From contig JAEUGY010000114.1 of assembly GCA_016794625.1 (NCBI GenBank), positions 62,001 through 126,000 of the forward strand: DNA of 64,000 nt, written 5' to 3'. The translations under genes and the position numbers were made by a program. Positions 43,494-53,259 of the stretch are shown piece by piece (the stretch's first letter is position 1; each line of letters begins with the position of its first letter). Source of the DNA: Opitutaceae bacterium. Its GTDB lineage: Bacteria; Verrucomicrobiota; Verrucomicrobiia; Opitutales; Opitutaceae. The notes under the pieces are model-generated. The model searched no databases and had not been told where the DNA came from. It worked only from the letters and a program-made list of their open reading frames with translations.

Positions 43494-43515
43494 AAAAACG
43501 ACACGTGTCGTTTTT
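43494..43515. promoter_or_regulatory. Putative LacI-family operator, perfect 22-bp palindrome
   Basis: The core AACGACACGTGTCGTT is a perfect palindrome around the central CG, extended by three A/T pairs on each side. It lies 84 bp from the regulator's start and 103 bp from the pectinesterase start, measured from the centre. A central CpG palindrome is the usual LacI-family operator form. Confidence 0.75.
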
Positions 43516-43607
43516 GGTTTGACGATGGGGTGCTTCGAGGTCCAGCAGTGGGGCCTGCCCCTGAAATGACCGTGGCGTGTTGCCGCGGTGCTTTCCCCTC
43601 CTGCTCG

Positions 43608-46600
43608 ATGAATGCTCCTGCCTGCCCTCGTTCCCTGCGTTTCGGTCTGCTCGCCTTGATGGGCTGGGCGGCCTTTTTTCTCTCCGCCGCGCGCGTTTCC
43701 GCCCAGTTGCAGTGGAACGTGTTCAACGAGACCGCGGTCTCCGCGGCCCCCGCCAGCAACGGAGCCAACGGCGTCACGGTGACGGTCCCGGCCGGCCAGC
43801 GCGTGACGCTCTTCGCGTCCAATTTCCGGCCGATCGAGTGGACGAACACGACGGTGGACGAGGTGTATGTGGTGACGACCTTTCGCGTTTCCGGCGGGCT
43901 GTCCGGCATCTCCGGCGGCACGCGGGCGATCGGTTACGGCCTGTACAACAGTCGCGGCACGCCGACCTTCGCCGATGACAACGGCTACTTTACCTGGTTG
44001 AACGGCCGGCAGACCGGCTCGCTGATCGAGCTGCGCCGGCGCAACGGGGACGGGTCGTCGCCCAGCCTGCTCAACCCGACCGGCTCGGCCTTCAACAACC
44101 TCGGCACGGGCACCACGACCCAGGCGGCCGGCGTGCTCACCGACAGCGGTACCTACTCCCTTCAGCTGCATCTGATGGCCCGCAACCCGGGCGTTTCCCT
44201 GGGCAATACCAGCTCCACCACCTCGGGCGCCGGCGTTTGGCTGAACGGTGAAGGGCTCAGTCAGACGGCGTACACCAATCCCGACAATCCCCCGGCCACC
44301 ACGGTCTTCAACCAGGTCGGATTCATGTTCTTCAACTCGACCGCAGCGCCGGTGACGCTGGAAATCGTGTCGGTCACGGGGCTGACCCCCATCAATCCGC
44401 CGGAAATCACATCGCAGCCGGCGGGGCTCATCCTCAATCCGGGCCAGGCGGGCACGTTGACCGTGCGCGCCACCGGCACGGCGCCGCTCGCCTATCAGTG
44501 GAAAAAGGATGGCGCGGACCTCACCGGGGCCACCGGATCCACCCTGACCCTCGCGAACGCGTCCAGCGCTTCCGCGGGCAGCTACACGGTCAGCATCACC
44601 AACGCCTACGGCACGGTCACGAGCAACGCGGCGGTGGTCACCTTCAGCACGTCGCCGGTCCCGGCCACGATCACCGAGCAGCCGGTCGCCACGACGGTCA
44701 ACGCCGGCCAGCCGGCAAGCCTGTCCGTGGCTGCCTTCGGATCCGCGCCGCTCACGTACCAGTGGCGTCGCAACGGCGTGGACATCGCCGGCGCGACGAG
44801 CTCCAGCCTGTCCTTCACCCAGACGACGTCGGCCGATGGCGGCGAGTACACCGTCGTGGTCGCGAATGGCGCCGGCACGGTGACCAGTGCGGCCGCGGTG
44901 CTCACGATCAACTCCGCGCCAGTCATCACCACCCAGCCCGTCGGCGCGACGGTCACCGCCGGTCAAGCGGTCACCTTCACCGTCGCCGCGTCCGGCACGC
45001 CCGCACCGACCTATCAATGGCAAAAGGACGGTCAGCGCATCACTGGCGCCACCGGTGCCAGCTACACGATTCCCAGCGCCTCCCTCGCCGACACCGGCGT
45101 TTACACGGTGCGGATTGTCAACTCCGTCGGTGCCGTGACCAGCGCGCCGGCCGTGCTGGCGATTCCCTCGGCCATGGCGGCGACGGCGACGTTTCCGGCC
45201 AACGGGGCCACCGGGATCAACGTGGACACCCCGTTGAGCGTGACCTTTGACCGGGCGCCGAAGGTGGGTGTGACCGGGCGTATCCAAATTGTGAGGTCCT
45301 CCGACAATGTCGTCGTCGACACGATCGACCTCGGCGCCCAGTTCCAGCTGCGCACGGTCGGCACCAACACCACCCAGCTGAACTACTATCCGATCCTCAT
45401 CAACGGCAACACCGCGAGCATCTATCCACACGCCGGCGTGCTGGCGTACGGCCAGACCTACCATGTGGTGGTCGAGCCGGGGGCGATCCGCGACGCCACC
45501 AACGCGAGCTTCACCGGCATCGCCGGCGGCACCGCCTGGCGGTTTTCGACCAAGGCCGCGGGTCCGGCCGCGAATGCGGCGGCGGTTACGGTCGCCGCCG
45601 ACGGCAGCGGCGATTTCTCGACCGTCCAGGGCGCGATCGACTTTGTGCCCGCCAACAATAGCCAGCGGGTGGTTATCACGGTCCGGAAAGGCACCTATGT
45701 GGAACAGGTGTATGTCGGCGCCACGCGCCCGCTCGTGACCGTGCGCGGCGAGGACCGCGCCCAGACGATCATCACCTACCCGAACAACAACAACCTGAAC
45801 GGCAGCACCCGCACGCGCGGGGTATTCACCACCGCGGCGAACGACTTCACGCTCGAGACCCTTTCGATCGTCAATTCCACACCGCAGGGTGGTTCGCAGG
45901 CGGAGGCTTTCGTGTGCGACGGGCTCCGGGTCACGATCAACCGCGTCAACCTGCGCAGCCGCCAGGACACGCTGCTGTGCAACACCGGCACGACGTTCAT
46001 CACCGACAGCTACATCGAAGGGAACACCGACTTCATCTGGGGCACCGCCGCCGCCTACTTCCAGCGGTGTGAGCTCAAGGGCTTGGATACCTTTGGCAAT
46101 GACGGTTACTATACGCAGGTCCGCAACGGCCAGAACCAGATCGGCTTCGTCTTTGTCGACTGCGCCCTGACGGGCGAACTGACGACGCCGCGCTACTACC
46201 TCGGGCGGATCGATCCGACCACCGGCAACTTCCCCTACAGCCAATGCGTGTGGATCAATTGCGCGATGGGACCGCACATCGTGCCCGCGGGCTGGTTGCT
46301 CAACAATGCCACGACGGCGCCGAACATCTCGTACTGGGAGTACCAGACGACCGACCTCGGCGGAGCGACGACCGATGTGAGCCGGCGCCTGCCGGCGTCG
46401 CGTCAGCTCGACGCCGCCACCGCGGCTCAGTACCGCAGCCCGGCCTTTGTGCTCGGCGGCTGGACGCCGCAGATCGCGCCGACGATCGAGGTCGCGCCGG
46501 TTGCGCAGACTGTCACTCCGGGATCCACCGTGCGCCTCTCGGTCGTCGCCACGGGCGCGCCGCAGCCGGCGTACCAGTGGTTCAAGGACGGCGTGGCGGT

Positions 46601-48815
46601 CGCCAGCCCCTCGGCCACCCCGGCCGCTCCGCGGCTCGCCTGGAGTGCATTTGACGAGACGGCCTCGCTGCCCGTGACGCCAACGGCGGACGGCAAGGTC
46701 ACCGTCACTGTACCGGCGGGACAACGGGTGACGCTCTACACGACCCAGTTCGTGCCCATCGACCTGACGCAGGCTCCGGCGGGAACGATCGCGGAAGTGT
46801 CCCTGCGCTTCGCCGCTTCGGGTGGTCTCTCCAGTATCGCCGCCGGCACGCGGGCGGTGGGGGTGGGACTCTTCAATCATGGCGGCACGACCGGAGGTGC
46901 GACCTTTGCGGACGACGCCGGTTACTTCACCTGGATCAACGGCCGCGCCACCGGCGGCAGCACGATCGAGCTCCGACGGCGCAATGGCGACGGCACATCG
47001 CCGAGCCTGCTCAACCCGACCGGCAGCGCCTTCGGCAGCCTCGGCACCGGGTCTGCGATTCAGACCAACGGCTCGCTGACGGACAATGTTCCGTACACCT
47101 TCACGCTGCGTCTGGTGCGCAGTGCGACCGGCGTCTCCTTCGGCACGAACTCGGGCAACACGGTGGCTGGAGTCTGGCTCGCCGGCGAGGGTTTCAGTCA
47201 GAGCGCCTACACCAATCCTGATGTGCCGCCGGCGTCCACGGTGTTCAACCAGCTCGGGTTCATGTTCCTCAACACCGCCGCGACTCCGGTCACGCTGACG
47301 CTCGACGAGGTCACCGGCTTCGTGCCGGTCGGACCGCCGGCCTTTACGGGTGCGACGTCGTCCACGCTGGTGCTGCCCAACGTGCAGGCGACCGAGACCG
47401 GTCGTTACTCGGTCCGGGTGAGCAATGCCGCCGGATCCGTGACGACCACGCCCGTCGCGCTCACCGTTTCCTCCGGGGCCTTCGCCGGCACCTACTTCGG
47501 CACGATCGCCGGCGGCGGCACCTTCGCGCTGCACGTGCGGGCCGATGGCACCGGGGTCTTCCTCGGCAGCCATGGCGGTGCACTCCTCAGCCGTCGCGTC
47601 TCCGTGGATGCCCAGGGCCGGGTCCGGTTCGTGGCCAACCTCACCGGCACGGTCGACGCTACCTTGTCCGCCACCACCGGAGCGATCGCGGGCACCTTCA
47701 ATGGCGCCGCCCTCACCGGCACACGCTCCTCCGGACCAACGGCCACGCTGGCCGGATACTACCAGGCCGGAGTGGCGGGCGGGTCCACGGTGCAGCACAT
47801 CATTGTCGGCGCCGGCGGTCAGGCCTATGTGGTCACCCAGAGCGGCACCCGGCTCGAAGCCGGAAGCGGCACGGTGACCTCGGCCGGCCGCGTGACGGCG
47901 ACCGTCGGCGGCCAGACCCTGACCGCGACCGTGGCCGACGGCGTGTTGAGCGGAGCGATGGCGGGAAGTTCCTTCAGCGGGGCGAGCGATGCCACCGCGG
48001 TCGGGCTCCGGTTCCGCGAGCTCTCGGCCCGCACCCAGGTGCCGGTCGGTGGTGTATCCACTATTGGCTTCGTGCTGGTGGGCGGCTCACCGGTTGACCT
48101 GTTGATCCGCGGGGTGGGTCCGACCCTGGCAACGTTTGGCGTGGGCAATGCCCTCGCGGCACCGAAGCTGGACCTCTATTCCAACGGGACCGTCATCGCC
48201 TCGAACACGCGCTGGAGCACGGCGCTCAATCCCGCGGAAATCGCGGCGGGCGCGGCCTTGGGCGGTGCGTTCCCGCTGGCGGCGGGCGCGGCGGACTCGG
48301 CCTTGCGGTTGAAGCTCAACCCGGGCGCCTACACGGCGACCCTGTCGAGCGCGACGGCGGGCGCGGGTGGGGTGGGCCTCGTGGAGGTGTATGACCTCAC
48401 GGCGGGCGAGTCCGGTCAGCGGCTGGTCAACCTGTCGGCGCTGGCCCAGGCCGGCGCGGGTGACGGCACGCTCGTCGCCGGGGTGATTGTCACCGGCAAG
48501 GCCCCCAAGCGCATGTTGATCCGGGCAGTGGGTCCGAGCCTCGCGCTTGCCGGGGTGCCCGGCGTGCTGGCGCGGCCGGTGCTGTCGCTCTTTGCCGGCA
48601 GTCAGCTGATCGCGCAGAACGCGGATGTGGGCACGAGTCCGGACGCGGCCGCGATCACTGCGGCGATCGCCGATTCCGGAGCGTTCAACCTGTCGGTCGG
48701 CGCGGCCGACTCTGCGCTCATCGTCAACCTCGCGCCTGGACTGTACACGGCGCAGATCACGAGTGCGGACGGTGGCACCGGCACGGCGCTGCTCGAGTTC
48801 TACGAGCTGCCCTGA
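43608..48815 (+). CDS. Giant multi-domain secreted pectinesterase (CE8)
   Basis: This 1735-aa protein starts at ATG 43608 with a signal peptide (SLRFGLLALMGWAAFFLSAARVSA-like). Order: a beta-rich domain D1 (about 25-262), three Ig-like domains (PAYQW-type motifs APLAYQWKKDG, APLTYQWRRNG, PAPTYQWQKDG), a Big_5-like domain (ANGATGINVDTPLSVTFD), and a CE8 pectin methylesterase (about 660-950: SRQDTLLCNTG, candidate catalytic D808 in EGNTDFIWG, RYYLGR). Next is an Ig domain interrupted by a second copy of D1 (1009-1245), then a beta-rich spacer and two LVNLSA modules at the C-terminus. It removes methyl esters from pectin outside the cell. Repression by the divergent LacI protein is likely. Confidence 0.9.
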   Translation: MNAPACPRSLRFGLLALMGWAAFFLSAARVSAQLQWNVFNETAVSAAPASNGANGVTVTVPAGQRVTLFASNFRPIEWTNTTVDEVYVVTTFRVSGGLSGISGGTRAIGYGLYNSRGTPTFADDNGYFTWLNGRQTGSLIELRRRNGDGSSPSLLNPTGSAFNNLGTGTTTQAAGVLTDSGTYSLQLHLMARNPGVSLGNTSSTTSGAGVWLNGEGLSQTAYTNPDNPPATTVFNQVGFMFFNSTAAPVTLEIVSVTGLTPINPPEITSQPAGLILNPGQAGTLTVRATGTAPLAYQWKKDGADLTGATGSTLTLANASSASAGSYTVSITNAYGTVTSNAAVVTFSTSPVPATITEQPVATTVNAGQPASLSVAAFGSAPLTYQWRRNGVDIAGATSSSLSFTQTTSADGGEYTVVVANGAGTVTSAAAVLTINSAPVITTQPVGATVTAGQAVTFTVAASGTPAPTYQWQKDGQRITGATGASYTIPSASLADTGVYTVRIVNSVGAVTSAPAVLAIPSAMAATATFPANGATGINVDTPLSVTFDRAPKVGVTGRIQIVRSSDNVVVDTIDLGAQFQLRTVGTNTTQLNYYPILINGNTASIYPHAGVLAYGQTYHVVVEPGAIRDATNASFTGIAGGTAWRFSTKAAGPAANAAAVTVAADGSGDFSTVQGAIDFVPANNSQRVVITVRKGTYVEQVYVGATRPLVTVRGEDRAQTIITYPNNNNLNGSTRTRGVFTTAANDFTLETLSIVNSTPQGGSQAEAFVCDGLRVTINRVNLRSRQDTLLCNTGTTFITDSYIEGNTDFIWGTAAAYFQRCELKGLDTFGNDGYYTQVRNGQNQIGFVFVDCALTGELTTPRYYLGRIDPTTGNFPYSQCVWINCAMGPHIVPAGWLLNNATTAPNISYWEYQTTDLGGATTDVSRRLPASRQLDAATAAQYRSPAFVLGGWTPQIAPTIEVAPVAQTVTPGSTVRLSVVATGAPQPAYQWFKDGVAVASPSATPAAPRLAWSAFDETASLPVTPTADGKVTVTVPAGQRVTLYTTQFVPIDLTQAPAGTIAEVSLRFAASGGLSSIAAGTRAVGVGLFNHGGTTGGATFADDAGYFTWINGRATGGSTIELRRRNGDGTSPSLLNPTGSAFGSLGTGSAIQTNGSLTDNVPYTFTLRLVRSATGVSFGTNSGNTVAGVWLAGEGFSQSAYTNPDVPPASTVFNQLGFMFLNTAATPVTLTLDEVTGFVPVGPPAFTGATSSTLVLPNVQATETGRYSVRVSNAAGSVTTTPVALTVSSGAFAGTYFGTIAGGGTFALHVRADGTGVFLGSHGGALLSRRVSVDAQGRVRFVANLTGTVDATLSATTGAIAGTFNGAALTGTRSSGPTATLAGYYQAGVAGGSTVQHIIVGAGGQAYVVTQSGTRLEAGSGTVTSAGRVTATVGGQTLTATVADGVLSGAMAGSSFSGASDATAVGLRFRELSARTQVPVGGVSTIGFVLVGGSPVDLLIRGVGPTLATFGVGNALAAPKLDLYSNGTVIASNTRWSTALNPAEIAAGAALGGAFPLAAGAADSALRLKLNPGAYTATLSSATAGAGGVGLVEVYDLTAGESGQRLVNLSALAQAGAGDGTLVAGVIVTGKAPKRMLIRAVGPSLALAGVPGVLARPVLSLFAGSQLIAQNADVGTSPDAAAITAAIADSGAFNLSVGAADSALIVNLAPGLYTAQITSADGGTGTALLEFYELP

Positions 48816-48900
48816 GCCATCGGTGTCAGCCAACCCGGCCCGGTCGGACGAACGGCGTTATGCGCTGGCGTCGATCGAGCCGGGTTGACTTTCTCGGCTG

Positions 48901-51213
48901 ATGAATCTGCGGGCATTTCTCCATGGAGCCGTGGCGATGGTCCTGCTCGCCTCCGGGGTGCGCGCGGGCGGGTTGGTGAATCTGTCCGCCCGGGCGGCGA
49001 CCGACGGTGCGGGCAATGTGCTGGTCACCGGTTTCGTCATCGCCGGGACCGCCCCGAAACGGGTGCTCGTGCGCGCCACCGGCCCGGCCCTGGTGGCCTT
49101 TGGGGTGGCCGGCGCGCTCGACGGCGTGCGCCTCGAGCTGTTCCAGGGCGGAAACCGGATCGAGACGAATTCCGGTTGGGATACGGCGGGCAATGCGACC
49201 GAGGTTCGGGAGACCGGGGCTGGCCTCGGGGCGTTTGCGCTGGCCGCGGGCAGCCGTGATGCCGCGCTCCTGCTTTCCCTTGCGCCCGGCAGTTACACGG
49301 CGCACGCGCTGCCGGCCACCGCCGGCCGGACCGGGGTGGCGCTGGTCGAGGTCTATGACGCGGAACCGGCGTCCGCTTCCCGACTGGTCAACCTCTCGGC
49401 CCGGGCGCGAGCCGGGGTCGGGGCGGAGACGTTCATCGCCGGCTTTGTCGTGGCGGGTGGCGACCGCAATCGCATGCTCGTGCGCGGTATCGGCCCGGCG
49501 CTGACAGCGTTCGGGGTGGGGGACGCCCTCGGCAATCCGCAGCTCGAGCTTTTCCGCGACGCCACGAGCCTGGGTTACAATGACGATTGGACCGCCAGTG
49601 CCAGCTCCGCCCTCGTCGCCGCGGTGTCGCAGCAGACCGGAGCGTTCGCGCTCCCGAACGACTCCCGCGACGCTGCGCTCGTGTTGCCCGGGGCGCAAGG
49701 GGCTTACACGGCGCATGTGACCCCGGCGACCGGCACCCAGCCGGGCACGGTGTTGATCGAGGTCTACGACACCGCCGGACAGTACCGGACGCTCCCGCCC
49801 CGCGAGTTCGAACTCGTGGGCTTTGCCCGCCTGCCCGGTCATGGCCTCGCCGCGCTCACCGGAGGCGGCGTGCCCACGACGCCGTACGACCCGGTGACCC
49901 GCACCGGGAATTTCTGGCGCATCGATGACGCGGTCATCGCCGCCGCGGGCACCGCCTTTGCCGCGCAATTCCAGGCGGCGCTCTCCAGCGACGCGCCGCT
50001 GGTCGTGGAGCTCGAAACCCTGCTCGATCTGTCCCGCTACGGTCGAGCCAACAACGGGGCGACCGCCATCGCGCATCCCGACCTCTTCGGCGCCGGCCGG
50101 ACCACCGGCACCGTGGGCACTCTCTCGCTCGGCTCCAACAAAACCCTCTATTCAGCGTATGGCGGAGGTGGATTCCGGCGCGGTTCGCTCAGCCTCTCCG
50201 GCAAGTCCAACGTGATTCTGCGCAACCTCCGGTTTCGCGAGCTCTGGGAGTGGGATGACGCCACAACAGGCGACTACGACCGCAATGACTGGGATTACCT
50301 GGTGGTGACCAGTGCCACCAGCAGCGGCGCAGTGACGTCGCGGGCGCATCACGTCTGGATCGATCACTGTGACTTTGAAAAGTCGTATGACGGACTCTTC
50401 GACTTCGTGCGCGGCTCCGACCTGCTCACCGTGTCCTGGTGCAAGATCGGCGGGGTGGTGAGCGGAGAGACCGTGCGCTGGGTCCGGCGCCAGTTCGACC
50501 ATCTGGAGGCGAACCGCGCCTCTTTTCCCTACTACCACTCGCTGCGCGCCGGCACGTCGATGGCGGACCTCCTGCGCAAGGAGATCTTCCAGAAGAAGTC
50601 CAATCTGATCGGCAATTCCGCAGACGCGGCCACGGCGGCGCTCGACACCGGTTATCTCAACGTGACCCTCCACCACAACTGGTATGTGTCCATTGACCAG
50701 CGCATGCCGCGGATGCGCTTCGGCAACGCCCATGTGTTCAACCTGCTGGCCGACAGTCGGGCCGGACGGGGCGTGTCCGGCCTCTCCCTCATGGGCGTGT
50801 CGGCGACATCCGGCGCCGCCGTGCGGGTCGAGCAAAGCCGTTTCGTCGACGTGCGTACACCGATCACCCTCACGGCCGGCACCGAGCCGGTGGGCCGCGT
50901 GCTCATGTTGAACAGTGTGAACCTGGACAGTGTGACCGGGCTGGATACCGGCTTTGATCCGGCGCGACTCACCGCGGCCGCGGCGTTCCGCTGGAACACC
51001 CCGGCCGCGGCCACCGGGTTGGCCGGGTGGCCGGTCGCGGACAGCGCGGTGCTGCCCCCCGCGTATGTGCCGCCCGGCCGCACCCTCGCCGATTACCTCG
51101 GCGGCAATGATGCCCTGGGCGCCAATCTTGCGGGCGTGGGAGTGATCGTGCCGGCGGACGAGATCGAGGCCGCCCGCCTGCGCACCCTCTTGCAGGGCAC
51201 CACGCAGCCCTGA
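48901..51213 (+). CDS. Secreted pectate lyase (PL1-like) with two N-terminal LVNLSA modules
   Basis: This 770-aa protein has a signal peptide (MNLRAFLHGAVAMVLLASGVRA) and two LVNLSAR modules (48973-49365 and 49384-49776). The PL1 catalytic region begins near residue 310. HHVWIDHCDFEKSYDGLFDF is the typical signature, and LHHNWYVSIDQRMPRMRFG carries the catalytic arginine region. PL1 enzymes cleave polygalacturonate by beta-elimination with calcium, acting after the pectinesterase encoded 85 bp upstream. The module order (N-terminal) is opposite to the pectinesterase (C-terminal). Co-regulation through the LacI operator is plausible. Confidence 0.85.
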   Translation: MNLRAFLHGAVAMVLLASGVRAGGLVNLSARAATDGAGNVLVTGFVIAGTAPKRVLVRATGPALVAFGVAGALDGVRLELFQGGNRIETNSGWDTAGNATEVRETGAGLGAFALAAGSRDAALLLSLAPGSYTAHALPATAGRTGVALVEVYDAEPASASRLVNLSARARAGVGAETFIAGFVVAGGDRNRMLVRGIGPALTAFGVGDALGNPQLELFRDATSLGYNDDWTASASSALVAAVSQQTGAFALPNDSRDAALVLPGAQGAYTAHVTPATGTQPGTVLIEVYDTAGQYRTLPPREFELVGFARLPGHGLAALTGGGVPTTPYDPVTRTGNFWRIDDAVIAAAGTAFAAQFQAALSSDAPLVVELETLLDLSRYGRANNGATAIAHPDLFGAGRTTGTVGTLSLGSNKTLYSAYGGGGFRRGSLSLSGKSNVILRNLRFRELWEWDDATTGDYDRNDWDYLVVTSATSSGAVTSRAHHVWIDHCDFEKSYDGLFDFVRGSDLLTVSWCKIGGVVSGETVRWVRRQFDHLEANRASFPYYHSLRAGTSMADLLRKEIFQKKSNLIGNSADAATAALDTGYLNVTLHHNWYVSIDQRMPRMRFGNAHVFNLLADSRAGRGVSGLSLMGVSATSGAAVRVEQSRFVDVRTPITLTAGTEPVGRVLMLNSVNLDSVTGLDTGFDPARLTAAAAFRWNTPAAATGLAGWPVADSAVLPPAYVPPGRTLADYLGGNDALGANLAGVGVIVPADEIEAARLRTLLQGTTQP

Positions 51214-51230
51214 CCAGCCCGACGACAGGT

Positions 51231-51746
51231 TCAGGGTTTCGGCGCGGCCGGCTTGATGGCCTGCACTTCAGCGATGGCTTCCTGCATCGACTGCTGCATG
51301 CGTTGGATGATCGGGCCCATGCGCTGCTGCATCATCGCCATCGATTTTTGCATGACCATGGGCATTTTCGCGACAAACGCCTTGCCGGCCGGGCTCTCGT
51401 AAAAGGCGATCAATCCATCGATTTCCTCTTGGGAGAAACTCTCCGCGTACACCTGGATGTAGAGGTCCTTCATGGATTCCCAGCTCAGCTCCTGCCGCAT
51501 GCTGGCGACCAGCTTGCCGCGCAGCGTCGCGGCGGCTTGTTCGGCCTCGGGAGGCAGGGACTTGCCGCGCAGTGCCTGATCCATGCCCGACTTCATCATG
51601 CCTTCCATCTGCTGGTGCATGGTGCCGAGCATTTTTTCCACCTCCGTCACGGCAAGCAGTCGCTCGAGCGACGCGTTGCTGGGCGCGGCTGCCAGGGCGG
51701 CCGCGTAACATGAGAACACACACACCAGGGATATCAGGTATTTCAT
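51231..51746 (-). CDS. DUF2059-family exported protein
   Basis: This 171-aa protein starts at ATG 51746 with a signal peptide (YLISLVCVFSCYAAALAAA). The conserved DUF2059 tail region is visible: LYIQVYAESFSQEEIDGLIAFYESPAGKAF with a central GLIAFY and SPAGKAF. The N-terminal half is Met- and Gln-rich (MHQQMEGMMKSGM, MVMQKSMAMMQQRMG). Members are periplasmic and of unknown role. It is convergent with the pectate lyase gene, whose stop is 18 nt away. The pyrimidine-rich leader is GGAATTTCTTCTGTC. Confidence 0.85.
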   Translation of the reverse strand: MKYLISLVCVFSCYAAALAAAPSNASLERLLAVTEVEKMLGTMHQQMEGMMKSGMDQALRGKSLPPEAEQAAATLRGKLVASMRQELSWESMKDLYIQVYAESFSQEEIDGLIAFYESPAGKAFVAKMPMVMQKSMAMMQQRMGPIIQRMQQSMQEAIAEVQAIKPAAPKP

Positions 51747-51798
51747 GACAGAAGAAATTCCGACCAGGCACGGCCGCGGCGGACACGGCCCGCGGTTC

Positions 51799-52158
51799 CT
51801 ACTTGGACGAGACGACCTCCGGATCTTTCACCAGCAGCGTGTAGCGGGTCGTCTCGGACGGTGACACGATCGGCATCCGTGTGTCCACCGGTTCCCGTGG
51901 CTCCAGAATGGGCATGGATGAGACACGCCGGCCGGGCGTTTCCTGCCGACGAACCAGGGCCCGGGCGCCCGGAGTCGAAGACCGCAGATGGGGCGAAGGA
52001 GGAAGCGAATAGGTGTCAGCTGCCGCACCGTCAGGCAGGACCAGGTCAGGCACAGACAGCGTGGTGTCACCAAACGAGGGCAGCGACTTCAGCCCTGCGC
52101 CTGAGGCGACCGGAGCCAGCATGGGCACCAACAACACGGGGAGAAGAGATAGGTGCAT
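51799..52158 (-). CDS. Small secreted protein of unknown function
   Basis: This protein is 119 aa from ATG 52158, where a signal peptide begins (MHLSLLPVLLVPMLAPVASGA). The rest is low in helix, rich in Ser and Pro (SLPSFGDTTLSVPDLVLPDG) and ends YTLLVKDPEVVSSK. I recognise no family. It is 52 nt upstream of the DUF2059 gene on the same strand, so the two may be co-transcribed. A longer frame to 52236 is less likely because it adds a non-hydrophobic, Arg-rich stretch before the signal sequence. Confidence 0.5.
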   Translation of the reverse strand: MHLSLLPVLLVPMLAPVASGAGLKSLPSFGDTTLSVPDLVLPDGAAADTYSLPPSPHLRSSTPGARALVRRQETPGRRVSSMPILEPREPVDTRMPIVSPSETTRYTLLVKDPEVVSSK

Positions 52159-52657
52159 CCGGTGAGAGGAGCTGACGTGGATCGTCGCCTCCTGACGACA
52201 CGACTTTGTCCGAGAGGTGCCCACGTGGCCAAACAAAACATCGTTCTTTTGCGGTAAGGGGATGGCAGCCTCCTGGGGTTGCGGCTTGGTGGTTCGGCGT
52301 CTGTAGGTTGGGTCGGTTCAAAGGCGGGTAGAACGGCGCGGGACGAAGCGATCTCGCTCCGTCTGATCCTGGAACCCCTAGGTAAACGGCCTGTCTCTCG
52401 CCTGATGCTGAGGGATCTACAGGCAATCTTCTGCATTAAACCTGCGTCCCGGCTAGGGGGCCCCCCCCAGACTTGGCTTCATGACTCTTCAGGTGACGAT
52501 TTTCGCTCGTCTGCGGGGGATGACGATCCGTTATAGGCCGAGACCTCGCCTGTCCTAGTGACCACCCGCGCGGCCCTTCCGTTTTTCCGATGCCCTCGCT
52601 CTTTCAACGCTCACTTCGTCCCGGGACCACCCGTGCGGGGTTCGTCGTGAGCGCGTC
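52159..52657. other. 499-bp gap between divergent genes
   Basis: No supported gene, RNA fold or repeat was found. It includes an unusual C-rich run (GGGGGCCCCCCCC, about 52458-52470) and a short inverted pair GCCTGT/ACAGGC near 52390-52425. Open frames on both strands have no codon-bias support. Confidence 0.6.
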
Positions 52658-53248
52658 GTGCACCCCGGCCTCCAACCCGCGTCGTCCGTGAGCAAACCCA
52701 ATCAACCCGTTCCTCTGACACTCCGGCGCAAGGCGCCGGACGGCTCTGAACCGACTCCGCGTCCGCGCAACCTTGGATTGCCGCGTTGCCCGTCCGTCTC
52801 GCTGCCGGCGTCGCCCTACCATCCCGCGCTCAATCTGTTCACCGCGCAAAAGGACGCCCAAGCCTGCGCCGAACTGCTCGGCGCGCCGTGGATCCCCTTC
52901 GCGTTTGCCTGTGGTTACCTCATCACGAACGGCTGGCATTTCCACGACACCGAGCAACTGATCGATACGTTCTGTCCCGTGCCGCACGAGTGCCTGGAGA
53001 CGATCCAGGACATTGTGACGGAACTGCAGAAGTCCGAACTGGCACCCAAGTATTTTCCCATCCACATCAGCCAGGCGCTCCGGGACCATCCGGTGCTGGC
53101 GGCGCTGAAACAGCCCGTGTTCGACGCCGTCTGTCAGATCACGCTGATGCGGATCAGCTACCCGCCGTTTTCCGGCAAGAAGGATGACTGGCTGACCGTC
53201 CCGGCCTGGGCCCTGCGCATGCCGAAACGGCGCGCCCGGCTCAGTTGA
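52658..53248 (+). CDS. Hypothetical cytosolic protein
   Basis: This protein is 196 aa from GTG 52658; a second GTG at 52688 is also possible. The first 50 residues are Pro- and Arg-rich and may not be translated. The conserved-looking core is LNLFTAQKDAQACAELLGAP, then YLITNGWHFHDTEQLIDTFCP, ETIQDIVTELQKSELAPKYF and MRISYPPFSGKKDDWLTVPAW. It has no signal peptide or membrane span, and I recognise no family. It ends 12 nt from the convergent OPT transporter gene. Confidence 0.5.
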   Translation: MHPGLQPASSVSKPNQPVPLTLRRKAPDGSEPTPRPRNLGLPRCPSVSLPASPYHPALNLFTAQKDAQACAELLGAPWIPFAFACGYLITNGWHFHDTEQLIDTFCPVPHECLETIQDIVTELQKSELAPKYFPIHISQALRDHPVLAALKQPVFDAVCQITLMRISYPPFSGKKDDWLTVPAWALRMPKRRARLS

Positions 53249-53259
53249 TGGGCGCGCGG

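Noticed and set aside
43431..47798. Very long open frame on the minus strand (1455 codons) opposite the pectinesterase
   Set aside because: It is antisense to a protein with clear Ig and CE8 domains, has a low-complexity Arg/Gly/His-rich composition and no recognisable domain. High GC content makes such shadow frames common.
52231..52600. Possible tRNA or riboswitch in the gap, because of a GGTTC-like stretch
   Set aside because: No cloverleaf, anticodon stem or acceptor pairing could be drawn, and no known riboswitch core was recognised.
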